From assembly GCA_033439795.1 (NCBI GenBank), contig JAUTDP010000006.1, positions 434,001 through 498,000 on the forward strand: a stretch of DNA of 64,000 nt. Reading direction: 5' to 3'. This document shows positions 1 through 10,693 of this stretch, piece by piece. The position numbers were made by a program, and so were the translations under genes. The first letter of the stretch is position 1, and the number at the start of each line of letters is the position of its first letter. The DNA is from Sordaria brevicollis. Lineage: Eukaryota; Ascomycota; Sordariomycetes; Sordariales; Sordariaceae. The notes below the pieces were generated by a model. It was given only the letters and a program-made list of their open reading frames with translations. It was not told the DNA's origin and searched no databases.

Positions 1-3000
1 GCTGCCAGACGCAGAATGCGAAGGAATAGCGCTGAAACCACTCGGAAAGGCTCATTCGTGGGCAGCTGGTCAAGTCTCTCCCAGAGGAATTTCGTTGCCT
101 TGATAGCCTGCAAGCGGACCAAAGACCCGACGTCGCCCCGTGCATTGGTCGTGTAGTCATCCAAACCAGCGGCTATGAGCTCGAGGAAGGTGTCAATGTT
201 TTCTCGCAGAATATCACTCTGGGTGAGACTAGACAGGATGGAAACCCGGGTCTCAATGTCGTTGTCAATCTTCCAGCGCTCGACGAAGGCGTTGCACATC
301 AGGCTCCTGTCCTGCTCAGCGACCTTCAAAGTCGCAAGGACGGAGTACGACATGGCAAGCGCAGAGAAATATCCTGAAGCGGTAGTTGCTCGCCCAGATG
401 GACGATGGCGGACAGCGTCAGCCCATTCGCGTACGACGTTCTCTCGCTCAGCATCTTCGCAGAATATGAGCAAAACCAGCGCAGCCTCGGAAGCTACAGT
501 TATGATCTCCTGCTCTGGACGGATAAGCCATTTCGCCAGGTTAGCTTTGGCAAAACCTGCAATCTCTCTGACATGTTCAGGTCTTGGGGTCATCTGCGCT
601 ATAAGATCGGAAATCTCAGTGCCACTTTTTGCGAAGAGGGCTCGTCCGGGCAGCAGCGTTGTCTGTGATGTATCTGGCAGAGTATCGTTGCTGCTCAGCA
701 CAGACATCTGCAGGACAGGGAAAGAAGAGATAATCAAAGAGCTCGCTCCCTCCGCAATCAACTCTGGTTTGCGGTATGTCCTAGTGTCGGCATCTGTAAG
801 GATTCCCGTTATTGCCCGGATAGTACTTGAAATGAAGTTGAAAACAGAACTGCTGAAGGTGATGCTCCCTACGTCTCGAGACGGGTTTGCAACATTCGGG
901 AAGGCATCGAGTAACGATGAAAAGCTCACGAGTAGCCCGTGTCTTTCCTCAACTTGTCGTACTTGCAGTGACTTGATCCGGCCAAGGATCATGGTTAAAA
1001 AGTGCGTGAGCCTTGCAGCCGAATCAGAGACGTTCAAAGCAAGCTCCGAGGCGATGGTTCCAAAGGACGCGCCCGCTGCCCGTCTTGCCATGGCGTCGAG
1101 ATCACCAATGCCTCTCCAGCCGAGGAGAGCGTGCAAAATAGCCTCGCCATATTGGCCCGATAGTCTGGTCACATTCAGGGCGACCTCTTGAAGTGCCCTG
1201 GATCTGCGAGCTACAGCATGATAGTCGACTGTCTGGACTACCCAAATTCCCTTCTCAACCGTATCAGGATGGCGACCGATCAACTCCTGCAATGCGGCAG
1301 AAGAACCACGTCTGATGTTTCCTGAAGGGTCCAGGCACGCAGCCACTACGAGTTCTGTAGCCAAAATTTGGAGCATTGAGGCTTGCTGGTTGTAAAACCT
1401 GGTTGATACCGTAGAGCTTGTGGGGACTGCGAGCAGTTCCTTTGTGCTATACCTACGCGCGAGCGCCCATATGCCGAAGCACGCCGCATCTCGAACATTG
1501 GTGCCGATGGATCCGCCAGAGGTGCCTCGCCTTTCAAATGAAAGGCCAGTCAGAAGGGCGTTGATAATGCCATCAAGATTTTCTGCGGGGGGTGAGCGTC
1601 TGTAAAGTAGGTGGGATAGAGTGAGCATCAACCCATGCCACTCGAGAGGGTCAACGGCGCTAATGTCCATTGCTGGCGGCGCGCTTGTATCCGTAGGGTC
1701 TTTTACCCATAGAACATTCTTATTCAACGAATCAATCACGGCTTCGACAACTTCTGAGGCCATGTCAGGATCAAGCTTTAAGGTGATGACACTGAGAGCT
1801 TTGCTGGCAGCGAACCGGACAGGCGTGTCATTGTCTGCCAGATTTTCGAGCAAGAAACCAATGGTAGTTTCAATGATTTCCATGCTGGACATGTCCTGAC
1901 TGGACATGCGCAAGATGGAAACCGCGATAGATCGAATCACCTTGATCATAGTTTTGCGAGCCAGGGCCGATGACATGACCGAGCCGGCAGCGTTTTGAGA
2001 AGTGGCAGCCCCATGAACTTCTTGAAACAAGGTCAGCAGATACTTGTTCATGTCAGAGGTGTCGATTGACGATACGAGAATGCCGGAGAGGAAGGATAGA
2101 ACGCCAATGTAATGGTATGGTGTTCTCTGAACACCTTCTTGAGGGCGAAGAGAAGAAAGGGCCCAGTTTACCAAGGCATCCAGCACGCCAAGCTGTTGCA
2201 TGTCTCTGCGCATGGAAACGCGGACCAAGAGAGCTTTTGCGGCATCTCTTTCCTTGCCCGGGGAGGAAAGATACTTGATGGCCAAGGGCAGAATCCGAGT
2301 GGTTATACCGGGAAGACTTTGAGGCCATTGGAAGCCTGGGATGGGCACGAGATCATCTTGCTCGGCATCGGTTGATGAGATGGTGGCCAAGTCAAACGGG
2401 GCAAGCATGAGATGCGAAAGCCACAACAAAACGATATACCTCTCCTCCCAAGTCCACTGGGGTCCGCTACCAGCGTTGGCGGGGGTGTCATCTGCGGAGG
2501 AGGGATGTGCGTCTTGATGTCTTTCTGACTCCTCGAGAGCGGCAAGTAGCAGCTCCAGGTACTTTGTCTCGTTGTTGAGAAAGCGGACAATGACCTTTTC
2601 ACCACGGATCTTGCAGAACGTGTACAAGATCTTGCAAATGGCCCTCGGCAACGGAGTCAACAGATCAGATCTGGTTGAGAGAAGCTTGTTTCGGTACCGA
2701 GACTGCTGATACTCGAGGAAGTTTTCAGCCAGGATGGGAAGCCATTTGGGCAAATAGGGGTCCAGAAGCTGCGGGAGTTCTTGGAAAGGATCAAGGAGCT
2801 GTGAAATTGGTTAGCCCTGATCTCGCCATAATCTCTGAATTTGTAGAGACACTTACTCCAGCAATGATGCGCTCCAACTCACGGGACCGCACACCCGACC
2901 TGACTACAGTGCCGCCCGAGCCATTCTGCTTCCTGAGAAAGGGGACTAGTGAGGCGTCAAAATCGCTGATGAGGTCATTGGATATTTTCTGGAGCTTGAT

Positions 3001-3057
3001 GTCCAAGTCGTCGTCTGGCGCGTCCATATCAACGAAGTACTTCCTTCGAGGAATCAA
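1..3057 (-). CDS. TBCD: Tubulin-folding cofactor D (beta-tubulin chaperone), 3' end cut by the window
   Basis: The product should be the HEAT/Armadillo-repeat chaperone that takes folded beta-tubulin and builds the alpha/beta heterodimer with the other cofactors in the cytosol. Exon 1 (3057-2857, 67 codons, starting MIPRRKYF; a second Met 10 codons on, MDAPDDD, is also possible) ends at a GTAAGT donor. The 58-bp intron (2799-2856) has a CTAAC branch site and a CACAG acceptor. Exon 2 is then open from 2798 to base 1, so about 1,000 residues are present. Family signatures are WEERYIVLLWLSHLMLAPFD near residue 182 and DYTTNARGDVGSLVRLQA near residue 947, the latter matching the conserved C-terminal TBCD segment. 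Members are about 1,150-1,250 aa, so roughly the last 150-250 residues lie outside the window. No RIP or frame damage is seen. Confidence 0.93.
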
Positions 3058-3908
3058 TGACCGTACTCAATAAGATGGACAATCGATGATGGCTTCAAGT
3101 GAGATGGTTGATGCCTCACTCTCCCCCATGCCCGCGGCCGAGATGCGGTCGGTGCCTGCCGGGAGATTGTGGAGGAGGCTGGAGTGACAAGGGGGGCAGA
3201 TGATTGGCTGGTGGTGCCTGACCCCGCTCAACCTCCAACGTCACTGCCAAAGCAATTCAATCTTCATCTGAACAACATCAGAGGAATTGGAAGGAGCAGT
3301 CCAGCTTTGCTGCGTGGTCACATCCAGAAAGCGCAGCATGAACATGCCCTTCCTCGCAGCATGAAAATCTCTGCACCTGCCTCAACTTCTCTGATGGACA
3401 GCCAGCGGTCGAGGGTTTCCCGCCAGGGGCAGGTAGCAGCAGAGGCACATTTTTGTGGCCCACGCCATTCAGTTCTCCTTTTCTGCTTTACGGCACTTGA
3501 GCGGACACTTGCCGTCCTCTGCTATGTTTGTTTGTCGACTGTCAACTAGGTGAACCACCAACAAACACCAGTTCATCACCACGGCCATCCACATATCACG
3601 TTGGTCATAACATTAATCGACTGCGCTAGTGTCAATATTATTTGTTGCGTCTTTGTTCAGGAACCATGGTCCAATTTATCCCGATATTCGACCCGAATTC
3701 GCCAACTTGAACAAACACCATTACCAGTTGCCACGAGCCGCCCGTATTCCCATTCCACGGGCATGGTATTACATTGCACCAACAACTCCATATCGTACAA
3801 CCCTCGAGCCAATAAAGAAAAACCAACAATCATCCATACGCCAAAGCCGAGACCCAGACAAAATGGAAAACAAACAATGGGAAACGCAACAAAGAAACCA
3901 AAGTGCCA
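3058..3908. other. Intergenic region between TBCD and the GH76 gene
   Basis: Both neighbours are on the minus strand, so this stretch should hold the TBCD promoter and 5' leader and the 3' flank of the GH76 gene. Base composition is that of normal gene space. Open frames here overlap on both strands and show no recognisable protein features. I see no RNA gene or repeat. Confidence 0.5.
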
Positions 3909-5108
3909 CTACTTCTTGCTCAGCGCCAACGCACCCACCAACACATCCATGGCCGAGCTGTGTGTTGCTGCCGTCGGCCCCTTGCCTGCCTCGGCTGGCC
4001 CTGCCCAGTTGATGCCCAGCTGGTTCTTGGAGTTGCGGTTCTTGGCCCAGATCGTGTCGGCATTCTTGAGGATGGCATCCCGGAAGTGGTCGTGCGGCGC
4101 TGCCTGATGGAGGTAGGCCAGATTGCGCACAAAGATGCCCTTGAACTGACTCCCGTCGTCGCCACAGTTGGGCTCGCACCGGTCGATTTCGCGAATGATG
4201 CCCTTGTCATCTTGAAGGGCTTTGAGCGCCGCATTGGCAATGTTGACGGCCTCGGCCAGGAAAGACTTGTCACCCGTCGCCTTGGACAACTCCACCAGGC
4301 CGCCCAAGATGACGCCCTGATTGTACGACCACGTCTGCAATCCGTTGTTGACACACCCCTTATCCGTCCGCTTCAGCCCGTCGTTGATGAGGCCCTTCTC
4401 GTTGATCATACCGCTCGCCTTGAACCAGTTCCAAACCGCGATGGTTTGGCGGATGTACGAGTCTTTTCTGTGCGCCGCTCGGTTGGCGAGGCTGGCACCG
4501 AGGGCGATGAACAGTTCGTTCGCAATGGCATTCTTATATTGCTTGTCCTTGCTCCACCATACGCCCCCTCCGCATGTTTTGTCGATGCCATTCTCCGCCA
4601 TGTCGTCAAAGATGTGCTGCGCAGCGTCCAGCAGTGACACATCGTGTGTGATGTCCCATCCTCGGACCAGGGCAAGTCCCCACCAACCTTCGTCATCAAA
4701 AAAGTTGTTGAGGAACTTGGGGAACCCTTGCGCTCGTCTTTGTTTGTTCTTGTTATCGTACTTGTATGTCGCGACAATCTTTCCGACTTTGTCTACCGTC
4801 TTGGTTGCCGTCACGGTCGTCTTTTGCGCATTGTAAAAGGTGGTCGTGAAGATGTCTTTGATGTTGATGGCTTCACCGACGGCGTTGTCTGCCGTGGCCA
4901 AATCGCCCAGGACCGTGAGGCAGTTGGCGCTATTCCACCACCCGGTTGTTTTCCAGAGACCTGTTGAACGGTCATACCACCCTTGGAGTGCCTTGGCAGC
5001 ATCTTGTGCGTTCTTGGGATATGCGGCGGCGTTATCAACGGCTCGGGGATGAGAGGACGCGAAGAAGAGAGTCCGGGTGGCGAGGGCGCCCCACTGAACG
5101 GCTACCAT
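3909..5108 (-). CDS. Glycoside hydrolase family 76, alpha-1,6-mannanase-like
   Basis: A single-exon protein of 399 aa from the Met at 5108. GH76 enzymes cleave alpha-1,6-mannan backbones and, in fungi, take part in mannan turnover or cell-wall protein cross-linking (Dfg5/Dcw1 group). Seen in the sequence: WWNSANCLTVLGDL at about residues 57-70, the paired catalytic aspartates in NFFDDEGWWGLAL (D138-D139), CGGGVWW, NELFIALGA, a TWSYNQGVILGGLVEL stretch and a C-terminal GINWAGPAEAG. Length is normal for the catalytic domain. There is no hydrophobic GPI tail, so the product is likely a free secreted or intracellular form. The N-terminus (MVAVQWGALATRTLFF) is only weakly signal-like. An in-frame upstream Met at 5183 exists, but it would lie at the expected transcription start given the TATA motif, so I prefer 5108. 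Confidence 0.9.
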   Translation of the reverse strand: MVAVQWGALATRTLFFASSHPRAVDNAAAYPKNAQDAAKALQGWYDRSTGLWKTTGWWNSANCLTVLGDLATADNAVGEAINIKDIFTTTFYNAQKTTVTATKTVDKVGKIVATYKYDNKNKQRRAQGFPKFLNNFFDDEGWWGLALVRGWDITHDVSLLDAAQHIFDDMAENGIDKTCGGGVWWSKDKQYKNAIANELFIALGASLANRAAHRKDSYIRQTIAVWNWFKASGMINEKGLINDGLKRTDKGCVNNGLQTWSYNQGVILGGLVELSKATGDKSFLAEAVNIANAALKALQDDKGIIREIDRCEPNCGDDGSQFKGIFVRNLAYLHQAAPHDHFRDAILKNADTIWAKNRNSKNQLGINWAGPAEAGKGPTAATHSSAMDVLVGALALSKK

Positions 5109-5212
5109 TTTGTTCGAAAGAAGAGTATGAAAGGACGGTGAAGGTCGGCGAGAATCAGATCTCCTGGAGGGCAAGTTCAGCATGGGAGGACTGGGGAGCT
5201 GTCCATGGCATA

Positions 5213-5220
5213 CCTATATA
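5213..5220 (-). promoter_or_regulatory. TATA-box candidate for the GH76 gene
   Basis: On the minus strand this reads TATATAGG, 105 bp upstream of the preferred GH76 start codon. It would place transcription start near 5185. Seen by eye only; no other core promoter element was identified. Confidence 0.4.
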
Positions 5221-5970
5221 CTCGCCATGGTTATTACGACAGCCCCATATGCTGGTACTGGTGAGTGATGCATTGGACACCAGTGAAAGGCGCGTGGATT
5301 CCAAGCATGTCGTGCAGCGTGCGTCCTTCGTTCCATGTGTCGCCTTCTTTGACGCCAGGGGCCTTACAAGGCTGTCCGACCTCAACTAAGAATCCGAGAC
5401 TTAGCCCGTTATCCCTAATATGCGAGCCGCACCACGGCAGAAGCGAATCATTGCCGTCCTCCGCCTGACCCATCGTCATGGACAAAGCTGGCCAGTCAAA
5501 CAACGGCAGGGCAGCAGCCCGCAAGAGTCAAATGGTTCTTGACTGCAATATTTGGCGATGCTATGCTTGCCAGGAGGCGCAATGCAACCAGAGATACATA
5601 TCCTCGATGATATCAGCGCGCAGGAGCTAGCTCGGTGGTCAGAGGTTGAGGCTACCATTAACCTTTTAGGTCAAGAGTTTGCTTCCATGGACGGTCGTCA
5701 AATCACCAGCGTCTTCTCGGTCATAGGCTGCCAAGTGTTTCAGATCAAAATTGGTTTCATGCCTGACCCAAGCTCCAAATAGGGTTGGCATCTCGGATAA
5801 GCGACAAAGAAAGTTTGGAACTTTGGGTTACCCCTAGCTTCGGCTTGCGGCTGGGGCTTATTGCACCGTCGCAGTCAGGGCGGTTTTGCTACAAAGCCTG
5901 AATGATCCTGAAATACAACGGCTTGTTAGTTGGCGCCGCACAACCAATAAGGGGCCTATTCACCTATTTA
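5221..5970. other. Intergenic region, GH76 promoter side to Harbinger element
   Basis: Normal composition up to about 5950, then the first transposon. Short open frames here (for example 5552-5782 plus) have no recognisable features and overlap others, so I do not call them. The last bases before the transposon form one arm of a palindrome, CCTATTCACC (5955-5964). Confidence 0.4.
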
Positions 5971-6001
5971 GGGCGCGTTCCAATTTTCAGCTTGTTGATT
6001 T
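5971..6001 (+). repeat. Left terminal inverted repeat of the Harbinger element
   Basis: Starts GGGCGCGTTCCAATTTTCAG and continues to TTGTTGATTT. It matches the right end with a few C/T and G/A differences that fit RIP. TTA lies immediately to the left. Confidence 0.8.
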
Positions 6002-6765
6002 GACCTATTGATCTATATACAAAGCTAAAATCTGCAGTATTTATAGGGGTGTCTTTGTACTTTTTACTATATGGTGGCGCCTGCGTGGCGCCTATAAAAC
6101 TCGCTAAGCGAAGTTATATAATTGGGGTCTATAATAGATCGAGATCCTTGGCAATAGCTTCGTTTTGTAAAACTATAGAGCCGTAATTACTATAACGGGC
6201 TCGATATTGAAGCTATTTATAAGCGGAGATATTATTTCGATAATTGGGAAGCTAGCCTACGTCCTTGTATTACTACTGGTTTTTTTCTAAGTGTAGTTAT
6301 TAATTTGGTTAAGCGTAGAGACTTTAGGGGTAAAAGGGGGATATTAATAAGAGTATAAATAATAATCTATTATAGTAATTATTATAAACGAGTAAATTAT
6401 AGTAATTGTACTTTTAATTTATATTATTATTTATAATAATAAAAGAGTATATAAAATAGCTAATTGAGAATATAATCGAATATACCCAATCGAATATACT
6501 TAATTGAATATACTTAATCGAATAAATTAAATAGAGTAGAATAGAATAGAATAAAATAAAATAAAATTGGGTATAAATATAAGTATTAATTTTATACTTT
6601 TATCAATTCGAATCTTCTATTATTAATACTTTTAATACCTTTATTACCTTCTTATTTACCTTCGTTATTTACTTATATTTACTATATTTTTCCCTATTTC
6701 TAGCCTTATAAATTATATCGACGATATTAATAATAATATTTTTAATTTGGACCATTTTATTTACA

Positions 6766-8378
6766 ATGGCCCGCATAACCCGATAGCCTTAATTAAATAA
6801 AAGGATAGCCTTATCGACGTCTTTAATTTTAGTATTATATTATTAAATTATAGTAATACCCTCGAGTATAGTATTATAATTATATAACTTTTTATTAGCT
6901 TTACGGCTATTAATTACTTAATTACCCCGCCGTTTAATCGATAGGAGTTTATTTTCCCTCCTTACGTTAACCGTATTAATTACTATATATATATTACCCG
7001 GCGACTTCCCCCCCCTTCCTCCCCCCGTCCTTTTATTGTATACGCTCTTTTATAATTAATTTAGGGTACTAATTGCGGTAAAGATAAAGGTAGGATTAAC
7101 CGCGGTATAATTATTATTATAATTTATTCCCCCCTTCGGTTTAAATTCCCTCCCGGCTTTAACGAATATAAGGGGACGAGCCCTACCCCTATTATTATTA
7201 TTACTATTACTACTTAAACCGCCGCTAGTAATAGTAATAATAACGAATTTTTTAATATTTCGAAATTACTATAATCGAAACCCCCCCCTAATATTTAATT
7301 ACTAGCTACCCCCCTTAATATTTAACTACCGCCAACTATTTCTATTAATATTATTACTATTAAATTTCGTTAAACCGATGCGTAAAAGCGGGTATTTATT
7401 ACTACCTTAGCCAATTCTATTAAAGTAAATAAATTATATAGCGAAAGGGCAAGTTAATTAAGGAGGGGGTTAAATAAAATTATTAATACCCTCTGCAAAA
7501 AATAGCCAAATATTAATTAGGGCTTTGAGAGATTACGCAATCGGTAGAATATTTATAAGGATAATTATAAATTATAGTACGAATTTTTCTAAAAAACCGG
7601 TATAATTTACAATAAGGAGACTAATATATTTAATACCGATAATAATATTTAAGCTTCGTTTTTAAAGAGTAAATTACCCGCGGTAAAGTAGTTAAAGACT
7701 ACCCCCTTTAATTATTGCGACGAATACGCCGCGGTCTTTACTAAAGATTAGGCGATTAATAAATATATTATTCGATTAAATAAACGGTTAAAATAATATT
7801 TAAAATCGCGGAAGATTAAAGAGGATTATAATAACGATTTAGAATCTAAGAAAGATAAAGGGAAAGGTAAGGCTATTAAGAAGAAAGATAATTCGATTAG
7901 CGAATCGATAGATAATAATAATAATAATACGCTGCTTACCTATTAAGTTAAATTAATAATAAAGAAGTAGTTAATGGCCGCTAATAATATAATTAGATTA
8001 GCCGATTTTATATTTAACGCCTAGAAGTACCTATTATATAATATAGTCTCTTCTTCTCCTATTATTATTATTAATCTTTTTAATATTATTATCCCTATTA
8101 TTATACCGGCGGCGGCAGCTTTTAAGTAGGCTTACAACTGTAACTTCGAAGTTTACTTCTTTACGTTAATAAACGATTCGCTATACCGTTGTATATTTTA
8201 AAGTAATAAAAGGGAATTTTTAAAGGGGTTAAAGAAGGATAAATTTATAGCGCGTTTTTTTACTAATATACTATCGGGTAGGGATTTCGTTACGGAGATA
8301 GTATTAGAGGATGAGCCTATATACAATTCGAAGTCGTTATCTGAAGAGGAGGAAAATAGATTTAATAATTTGGATTAA
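6766..8378 (+). pseudogene. Harbinger accessory ORF (second protein), RIP-broken
   Basis: A degraded coding track begins ATGGCCCGCATAACCCG and ends with an acidic tail (SLSEEEENRFNNLD then TAA at 8376). In between, the frame is interrupted almost only by TAA/TAG, as expected when CAA/CAG/TGG codons suffer RIP. A basic stretch (KKDKGKGKAIKKKD) lies near 7850. Its start and end are not in one frame, so introns or indels are present. In this superfamily the second ORF is usually a Myb/SANT-like DNA-binding partner of the transposase. I cannot see a diagnostic SANT motif here, so that role is inferred from position only. Confidence 0.45.
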
Positions 8379-8587
8379 TTTTTTTTAAAATTATAGGAAA
8401 TATTTTATTATTTTAGTACTATTTAATAACTTTTATCGATACGATTTTAATAATTTTATTTTTATATTTATACGTATTATAGTAGGAAAGTTATATCGTA
8501 ATAAACGTTTATTGTAATTCGACGCGTTATTATTATTATTAGGAAATGTAATAACTTTATTATTTTTTTGAAAATTTCTAAATTCAC

Positions 8588-8711
8588 CCGTATAAGGTGG
8601 CCAATCTACTACCCTATAAGGTGGGCTCTAGTAACCAATTTTACTACCCTATAAGGTGGGCTCTAGTAGTTAATTTTACTACTTTATAAGGTGGGCTTTA
8701 ATAGCTAATTT
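8588..8711. repeat. 35-bp tandem repeat inside the Harbinger element
   Basis: Three full units and one partial unit built on ACCCTATAAGGTGGGCTCTA plus a short T-rich linker, in direct head-to-tail order. They lie between the two convergent pseudogenes of the transposon. Confidence 0.75.
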
Positions 8712-8999
8712 TATATAGTAAAAATAAATCTAATAAAATTAATAAAAAAAATCTAATAATTTAGGCATTCGAACGCCCGCCTACTAATAATTATAGGGTA
8801 AATATAAGGGTTCGGGCGCCCGATATAAAAAACGTAAACCTTAACCCTATGAATATAGTCGGTTTTATAATATTAATTACTCTTTTAATTTAATTCTAGA
8901 ATTAATATAACCAATATTAATCGATTTAAAATAATTTAGCGAATAAAATAGTATAATTATATTAAAATTTGAATAAAATTTAGTAGGGTAGTTAGCGAT

Positions 9000-10200
9000 A
9001 TAGAAAAATTATCGTACGCGCCTCCTTCTTATACGTTCCAAGGTAGGGTTAGGCGTACGATTAATACGTTTCTAAACTACCTATATATAGCGCCAATTAA
9101 TATATACTACCTATATTCGTTATATTAAAATACCCCTAAAATCCAATATACGGTCGTTTTATTTAATTACTCTATCTTCCTCGACTATTTCTTCCTTATT
9201 AGAATTATTAATAACTATTATCGTAATAGTTTTATTATCGGCGGAAGGCTCTAGACCGTATAAATTAATCCTTTCGACCTAATTATAAAACGTTATAACT
9301 GCGTATATAATATCCCGTTAAATTTTAATCGAATATTTTAGAACCGACGACTTTACGATTTTAAACCGCTATTTTATTTTACCGATTACAATTTTAACCT
9401 TAGTATAATATTTCGAATATTTTAAATTATATAACTCCTTTTTATTCTTTAATTGACCTCTCCTTATTCTCTATTTAAATAGGTAATATTATACCGCGGG
9501 GTATAGTATTAAAATACCGCAAATTAGATAAAACCTAGCGTCGGCGAAGTAAAATTTCCCGGGTAATATTATAAATTTAAATTCGAAGGTTAATTTTAAT
9601 AATTTAATATTATATATCGAACCCTTTATTCCCGGAAGAATATATATAAATAATTTATTAAGACCGATTATAATAAATATATTCTATATTATATAATTTT
9701 TACGACCCCGCTATATATTAACTTCGTTAATTAATACCCGAATATAAATTAAAGTCTCGTCGATAGCGCTAAAATAATTTCTAAAGAATCGATTAAACGC
9801 CCGCTTCCGTAGCGCCTCTTCGTATACTGTATCGAAATTTAGAAGAATAATAATTTAATTATATAATAGAATTATAGTATGTAATATTTTATAAAATATA
9901 CGGTTAATAATTATAATACTATAATTAAATCGATAGATTATATTTTAATAAGTTTTATCGTACGTATAAATATATAAGAATATTATAAATTTCTATTCGA
10001 TAAATATCCCTCTTATACCGCTAATATCAATATATTAGGATAATTAATCGATTAATTATATAAATGGATATTTCTTTATACAATATATATCGAATAGTTT
10101 AAATTTTCAATTAGGGTAGAGGGTATTACAAATTATACCCTCCCTTTTAAAGCGATCCGTATAAACCGATCCGCGTATAGTATCGTAATTGCTACAAATC
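9000..10200 (-). pseudogene. PIF/Harbinger DDE transposase, RIP-broken
   Basis: Reading the minus strand through stop codons gives the fungal Harbinger signature. FSAIDETLI (around 9780) corresponds to the first catalytic Asp block. LPGIKGSIYNIKLL corresponds to the PGWEGSAHDSRVL block. GKFYFADARFYL (around 9550) carries the second Asp. NKKELYNL and KVKIVIGKIK (around 9400) match the block that normally contains the catalytic Glu. That Glu codon now reads AAA, a G-to-A change. The tail RDIIYAVITFYN matches the family's C-terminal helix. At least four in-frame stops are seen. The N-terminal limit is approximate. Confidence 0.8.
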
Positions 10201-10662
10201 CGCGTTAAAGATATTATAAATAATATAGCGATTAATATCTATATAAAAAAAAGCTGTATTCGAGTATTATTTATAGCGAAAAGGATTCTTCGTTTTAGTA
10301 GTAATTCTAGTATAAAATAAAATAGATGGTTCGTAGTTAATAATAATAATAATATTTTTTATAAATAGCGCTAATACCCTTATTAATAGCCAAATTAATA
10401 GTATACGACTAGTTTCAAGCAGCTTTTTGTTATATATCGAGCGATATACTAAAATACTAATATTTGGTATTATACGATACTTATTTAGGAAGGTAATAAG
10501 GTCCTATGTAGGCGATACGTCGTTTATAAGGGGGTTATAAGGGTGTTATAGGGTACCTTAGCGAAAAAGATACCTCGAGAGCTCGAAGCCTTGTTCACTA
10601 GCGCGTTATGTAGTGTGATCAACTGTATATAAATAACAAGGGGGTCGTTTTGTATGGGAAAT

Positions 10663-10693
10663 AAATCAACAACCCGAAAATTGGAACACGCCC
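10663..10693 (-). repeat. Right terminal inverted repeat of the Harbinger element
   Basis: The minus strand reads GGGCGTGTTCCAATTTTCGG followed by GTTGTTGATTT, the inverted partner of the left end. TTA lies immediately to the right. Confidence 0.8.

Larger units (their letters stand above)
5971..10693 (-). mobile_element. PIF/Harbinger DNA transposon, full length, heavily RIP-mutated
   Basis: The ends are inverted copies (left GGGCGCGTTCCAATTTTC, right on the minus strand GGGCGTGTTCCAATTTTC), with similarity over about 30 bp. A TTA stands directly outside both ends (5968-5970 and 10694-10696), the 3-bp target duplication expected of PIF/Harbinger. The 4.7-kb interior holds a broken DDE transposase on the minus strand and a broken second ORF on the plus strand, which is the usual two-gene layout of this superfamily. 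The interior is AT-rich with most CpA/TpG lost, so the copy is dead. The flanking gene space is not mutated. Confidence 0.85.

Noticed and set aside
175..2375. Several plus-strand open frames up to 338 aa
   Set aside because: They lie opposite to the continuous, family-conserved TBCD reading frame and have no recognisable features.
3550..4637. Plus-strand open frames overlapping the GH76 gene
   Set aside because: Shadows of the GH76 coding strand or intergenic sequence; compositionally odd and without motifs.
8600..8720. CRISPR-like spaced repeats
   Set aside because: Eukaryotic transposon interior; the units are contiguous tandem copies with no unique spacers.
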